Part shown: positions 42,201-45,256 of the stretch, piece by piece | Layout: each line of letters begins with the position of its first letter | How positions within the stretch are numbered: the stretch's first letter is position 1 | Source of the DNA: Gnetum montanum | Taxonomy: Eukaryota > Streptophyta > Gnetopsida > Gnetales > Gnetaceae | DNA: 45,256 nt | NCBI GenBank assembly: GCA_015680685.1 | Contig: MNCI01010094.1 | Coordinates: forward strand, 69,699-114,954 | Reading direction: 5' to 3' | Notes under the pieces: generated by a model | Told to the model about the DNA's origin: nothing | What the model saw: only the letters and a program-made list of their open reading frames with translations | Databases searched by the model: none | Position numbers and translations under genes: made by a program

Positions 42201-42900
42201 AATAGATCAAGGGACTTCTTAGATCTTTCCTCTTTTTGCAAAGAGATCTTGCCTTAATCCAATCACTTACTACATGAGTGATCATGATGGCTTTTATGTC
42301 TTATTTTGGAGTGGCAATTATTCTTGAAAAATTCGTCTTTTTTAAGCTTGCAGAAACACCTTCATGAATTAGATGCTAAGAGTTTAACTCATGACTATAA
42401 ATGGTCTTCAGATCAATATAACTCTCAATAAATCAATAATTATGAAATAAAGGGACAATAACCCCCATTTAATTATGGACTTGGTCTATCATCCATGAAC
42501 TAGGAATGATAGGGAAAATGATGAGAAATAATGAGTCTAAGTAATAAAATTGATGATGTCTAATTGATACAAATAAAAATAAGTATAGAAATGAGCTTCT
42601 AATGATGTAAAATAAAACCTAAGCATGGGAAAATAAATAAAAGCATAAAAGTAATGAGAAACAAGAGACTTGATATATGGAAATGGATTTAGGATTCCCT
42701 TCCTAATAGTAAAAATTTGTTTGTCAATGATATTTGAAGTTTGCCTCCTTAGAGTTTTGACCTTCCATAGGAGGCAAACTTCAAACTGTGATCATTTCTA
42801 CGTAGGTGTAGAACTTGTTGGGAGCGAAACAGAGTCCTACTGGATTTTTGACCATACATGATAAGGGTGAGCATTCTAATTGTCATCATGATCAGGGCTA
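42201..42900. other. Unassigned stretch left of the gypsy gag
   Basis: AT-rich up to 42660. A strong 16-bp hairpin (42733-42785) lies 120-170 bases upstream of the gag-like region. The position would suit the untranslated leader of the gypsy element, but no LTR end or primer site could be fixed. Confidence 0.4.
42733..42785. repeat. Perfect 16-bp inverted repeat, 21-base loop
   Basis: tttgaagtttgcctcc at 42733-42748 and its exact complement at 42770-42785. This could be an RNA hairpin in the element leader or the end of a small foldback element. Confidence 0.9.
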
Positions 42901-42904
42901 AGAC

Positions 42905-43740
42905 CACCAAAGAGAAGGTAGGAAACATCGCCATGGCGATGGTTCTCCTTCTTCTTCACCTTCATCATCACATTCACCCTCTCCTTCAGTATTAGGATGC
43001 AATCATAAGGAGCCTAAATGTGAGGATAAAGGTAAACAGAGTGAGAAACCTCGACGAGAGAGTCAAGAGTGAGGACAAGGGCACTCTAGAAAATCACAGC
43101 ATGGAAGAAGGGAAAGTAGGAAACCGCGTAGACATCATAGACGCTATGAAAGAAATGACCATGAAGAACCCCTACTTGTAACCTGACGCATGTTAGACAT
43201 CATAGAGGCTATAAGAATTCCTACAAGGCACTAGAAATATAGTAGGATCAAGAGATTAGACATGAATAATATCCCACAATTTGAGGGGGGATACAATGCT
43301 GATCCTCAGAACCACTTACAAGAATTTCACGATGCATGTGCCTTGCAAAACATTGAAAATGAGTGGTAAAAGCTAAAGTTGTTCTCAAGGACACTAGTAA
43401 AAGAAGCAAAAAGCTGGTACCAGTCCTTAGAACCGGAATCCATTTGGAGGTGGAGTATGATGTTAGAACTGTTTAATGATAAGTATTAAACGTACTCCTA
43501 GGTGTCCAACCTACGAAAGCAAATCCAAGGACGGAAGCAAGGAACTCATGAACCCTTGGATGCTGCCATGGGCCAATACTATGCACTATTACATCGTTGC
43601 CCAGGCCATGGTTACTCGCAGCAAGATCAACTACACCATCTCGTACATGGAATTAGGCATGAAACTAGGAGAACCCTTGGAACGTATGCCTAAGAGAGAT
43701 TATCAGAGCTTAGGTCCCATCAGGTCCATAGATTGCTAGA
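42905..43740 (+). pseudogene. Gypsy gag with Ser/Arg/His-rich N-terminus
   Basis: The leader 42905-43190 encodes SPSSSPSSSHSPSPSVLGC and later RRESRKPRRHHRRYERND, a charged, low-complexity N-terminus. The capsid-like part reads MNNIPQFEGGYNADPQNHLQ, EFHDACALQNIENEW, LKLFSRTLVKEAKSWYQSLE and PESIWRWSMMLELFNDKY (43261-43488), which is the Retrotrans_gag pattern with DP..HL..F and A..WY..L. After two stops VSNLRKQIQGRKQGTHEPLD continues. Frame breaks at 43368, 43488 and 43494. Confidence 0.82.
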
Positions 43741-44099
43741 ATAAGTAGCTAAGGAAGAAGGAGAGCTATGTAAGAGAGAAAGTTTGGAAGAGTACAACCA
43801 TGATCCTTCCCTCTGAAAAAAGGGGAGTGAGATTCTATGAGGAGGAGGAAGAGTCACCACTCGAAGAGATGATGCATAAGAAAACCTTGTCGTTGCAAAA
43901 ATTAACAAAATAAGTGTCAACAAAGGTAAACCAAATGTGGGACTCCTTAGATAGTATATTTGAAACCATTATCAAAATTGTAGAGGAGTCTAAGGAGTGA
44001 GGTAGTGATTATGACAAAAAGAAAAAGAGGGATTTGGACCATGCACATAACAAAGGTAAGGGTAAAATGGCCATCACTAAAGAGGTTGTGGATTCTGAT

Positions 44100-45250
44100 A
44101 CAAACAATAATGGTGGATGTGAAATATGCTAGTATGACCATCCTAAGGGATGTTGCTCGATAATCTCACATCTGCAAGAGTCTGAGGTGCACTTAACCCA
44201 CGACTTAACAAATGGAAAGCACCCCGACGATTACCTGATCCCTAAGGTAACCCGAGGTAGTTCCACCAACCTTTAACGTATTATCCAAGTGGAACTCTAC
44301 CACAACCTATTGAGCAACACCAGTAGTGGCAATACCCACAGTCATGGGGGATGCCACTGCCAAGGCAACAATACCCTTACCAGAAATCGGATCCATATGG
44401 CTATTATGTGTAGCAGCCAATCTCTCCACGTGACTCTGTTGGTCACGTGACACCACAACGTCACTACCAAGCTCGGGAGTATTATAGGACTCCTTCTCCT
44501 AGGGGAGACACACCACATACATACCATCCTCAAAATCCATCTGCATCTCTCACATCGATAGCTCCATTGCCACCCGTTCCAGCAATGTAAGGGGTACTTC
44601 CCACTCAACCACAGCAACCCAATGTTACGAGGGCTATGAATCCTCAACCCGCAGTTGGTTTTGACAACCTTATGCAGAAAAGATCTTTCTTCAAAACCAA
44701 CAATCCAACTAAGCCCTCACCATCACAAGCAGTTGAACATCTGAACACCTCCCTACCAAGTAAAGCTTTGGGGCCTCCTTCAACCCAAAAGTCAAGCTTA
44801 ACACACACGGTTATGTTAACACATGCTGTTACTGACTCTATTAAGGTGGGCCACCTTCCCAGGAAATTCTCCGATCCTGGAAGTCCTCTAATATATCTCC
44901 AAGTCGTTGGGAATGAACCATGTAAAGTTCTTCTGGACTTAGGTTTTGGAGTCAACTTAATATCACAAGAAATGTACAAAGCCTAGAACCTACCTCCATT
45001 AAGGAAGAGTAATATTTGACTAGAGCTGGCCAACCAGTCCATCACTGTCCCTTGGGACTTGTGGAGGACATCATTACCACTGTATGTGGTTGGTCATATC
45101 CATTAATTTCCTAGTGATACAAGTAAACAATGGTAAGGGGGACTTCCCAATAATAATGGGAAGATCATGGCTAAGTACTTTAGATGCACACCTAGGAATC
45201 CACAATCTTTCCCTGGAAATATCCAAGAAGAACACTTTTGGAAAGATCGA
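44100..45250 (+). pseudogene. Gypsy linker and protease
   Basis: About 44112-44150 holds CEIC and GCC, remains of a zinc knuckle, followed by VHLTHDLTNGKHPDDYLIPK. A Pro/Gln-rich stretch leads to the 116-codon open frame 44636-44986 with SPLIYLQVVGNEPCKVLLDL and GFGVNLISQEMYKA. The active site, normally LLDSGSG, reads LLDLGFG: the Asp is kept and Ser/Thr is Leu. Further on SITVPWDL and SLEISKKNTFGKIE follow the pattern of gypsy proteases. It runs to the window end. Confidence 0.82.
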
Positions 45251-45256
45251 GAAGAA

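Larger units (their letters stand above)
42900..45256 (+). mobile_element. Ty3/gypsy element, gag and protease part, truncated by window end
   Basis: A + strand gypsy element beginning with an Arg/Ser/His-rich leader and continuing with gag (43250-43740), a linker with zinc-finger remains and the HLTHDLTNGKHPDDYLIPKV block (about 44180-44250), a Pro/Gln-rich region (44270-44640) and the protease (44830-45240). No LTR is seen, and pol would follow outside. Stops occur about every 50-150 codons. Similar in type to the pol fragment at 35550-39240, but not proven to be the same family. Confidence 0.8.

Noticed and set aside
44342-44979. Two long - strand frames
   Set aside because: Shadows of the gypsy linker and protease, whose + strand reading has family motifs.
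1-45256. CRISPR arrays, prokaryotic operons, phage or organelle-derived genes
   Set aside because: No regular spacer-repeat structure, ribosome binding sites or organellar genes were seen; all coding signals are the plant gene or retroelements.

Overview
This window looks like nuclear DNA of a seed plant with a large genome. The evidence is spliceosomal introns, plant L1- and RTE-type LINEs, Ty1/copia and Ty3/gypsy LTR elements, and a plant-type gene with a 22.8 kb intron. The intron size and the load of old, mutated retroelements fit a gymnosperm (conifer, cycad or Ginkgo type) best, but a large-genome angiosperm cannot be excluded. There are no bacterial operons, CRISPR arrays or phage genes.

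The only host gene I can support is on the + strand. It is the 3' half of a peroxisomal acyl-CoA dehydrogenase of the IBR3 / ACAD10-ACAD11 type. Six exons (6005-6147, 28986-29070, 30344-30553, 30768-30920, 31709-31813, 32040-32231) join in phase to 295 codons plus a stop and end in the PTS1-like tripeptide ARL. The 5' exons lie upstream of the window. The first complete intron (6148-28985) is almost entirely transposon-derived.

Layout. 1-3773: degenerate L1 LINE on + ending in poly(A). 3774-6004: intron with degenerate short repeats. 6005-6147: exon. 7249-8280: RTE-clade LINE remnant on -. 8281-10735: two L1 pieces on -. 11640-16330: two L1 pieces in tandem on +. 18376-23380: nearly complete Ty1/copia element on - with both LTRs, PBS and PPT. 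24063-24260: L1 3' tail on -. 26696-28305: L1 piece on -. 28986-32231: the remaining five exons. 33080-34039: copia gag and PBS on -. 35550-39240: Ty3/gypsy pol on +, split by an 858-bp solo LTR (36131-36988) with a 5-bp target duplication. About 39280-41024: a second gypsy-type LTR on -. 41560-42200: gypsy protease remnant on -. 42900-45256: gypsy gag-protease on +, running off the end.

The most novel signal is a protein-coding extension 3' of the reverse transcriptase in one L1 family. It has an LTEE/DGEVVLP module, a Glu-rich coiled coil, and a basic module built around PYxxMNxNHNTxWxAL and KLHLD. Three separate copies (two on -, one on +) carry it in the same order, and a fourth partial copy carries its end. 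The first L1 in the window lacks it. I do not recognise the domain. Other points of interest are a cluster of CGCGATATCGCG palindromes just upstream of the TATA box in the solo LTR, and a single N flanked by a 93-bp near-perfect duplication that looks like an assembly join.
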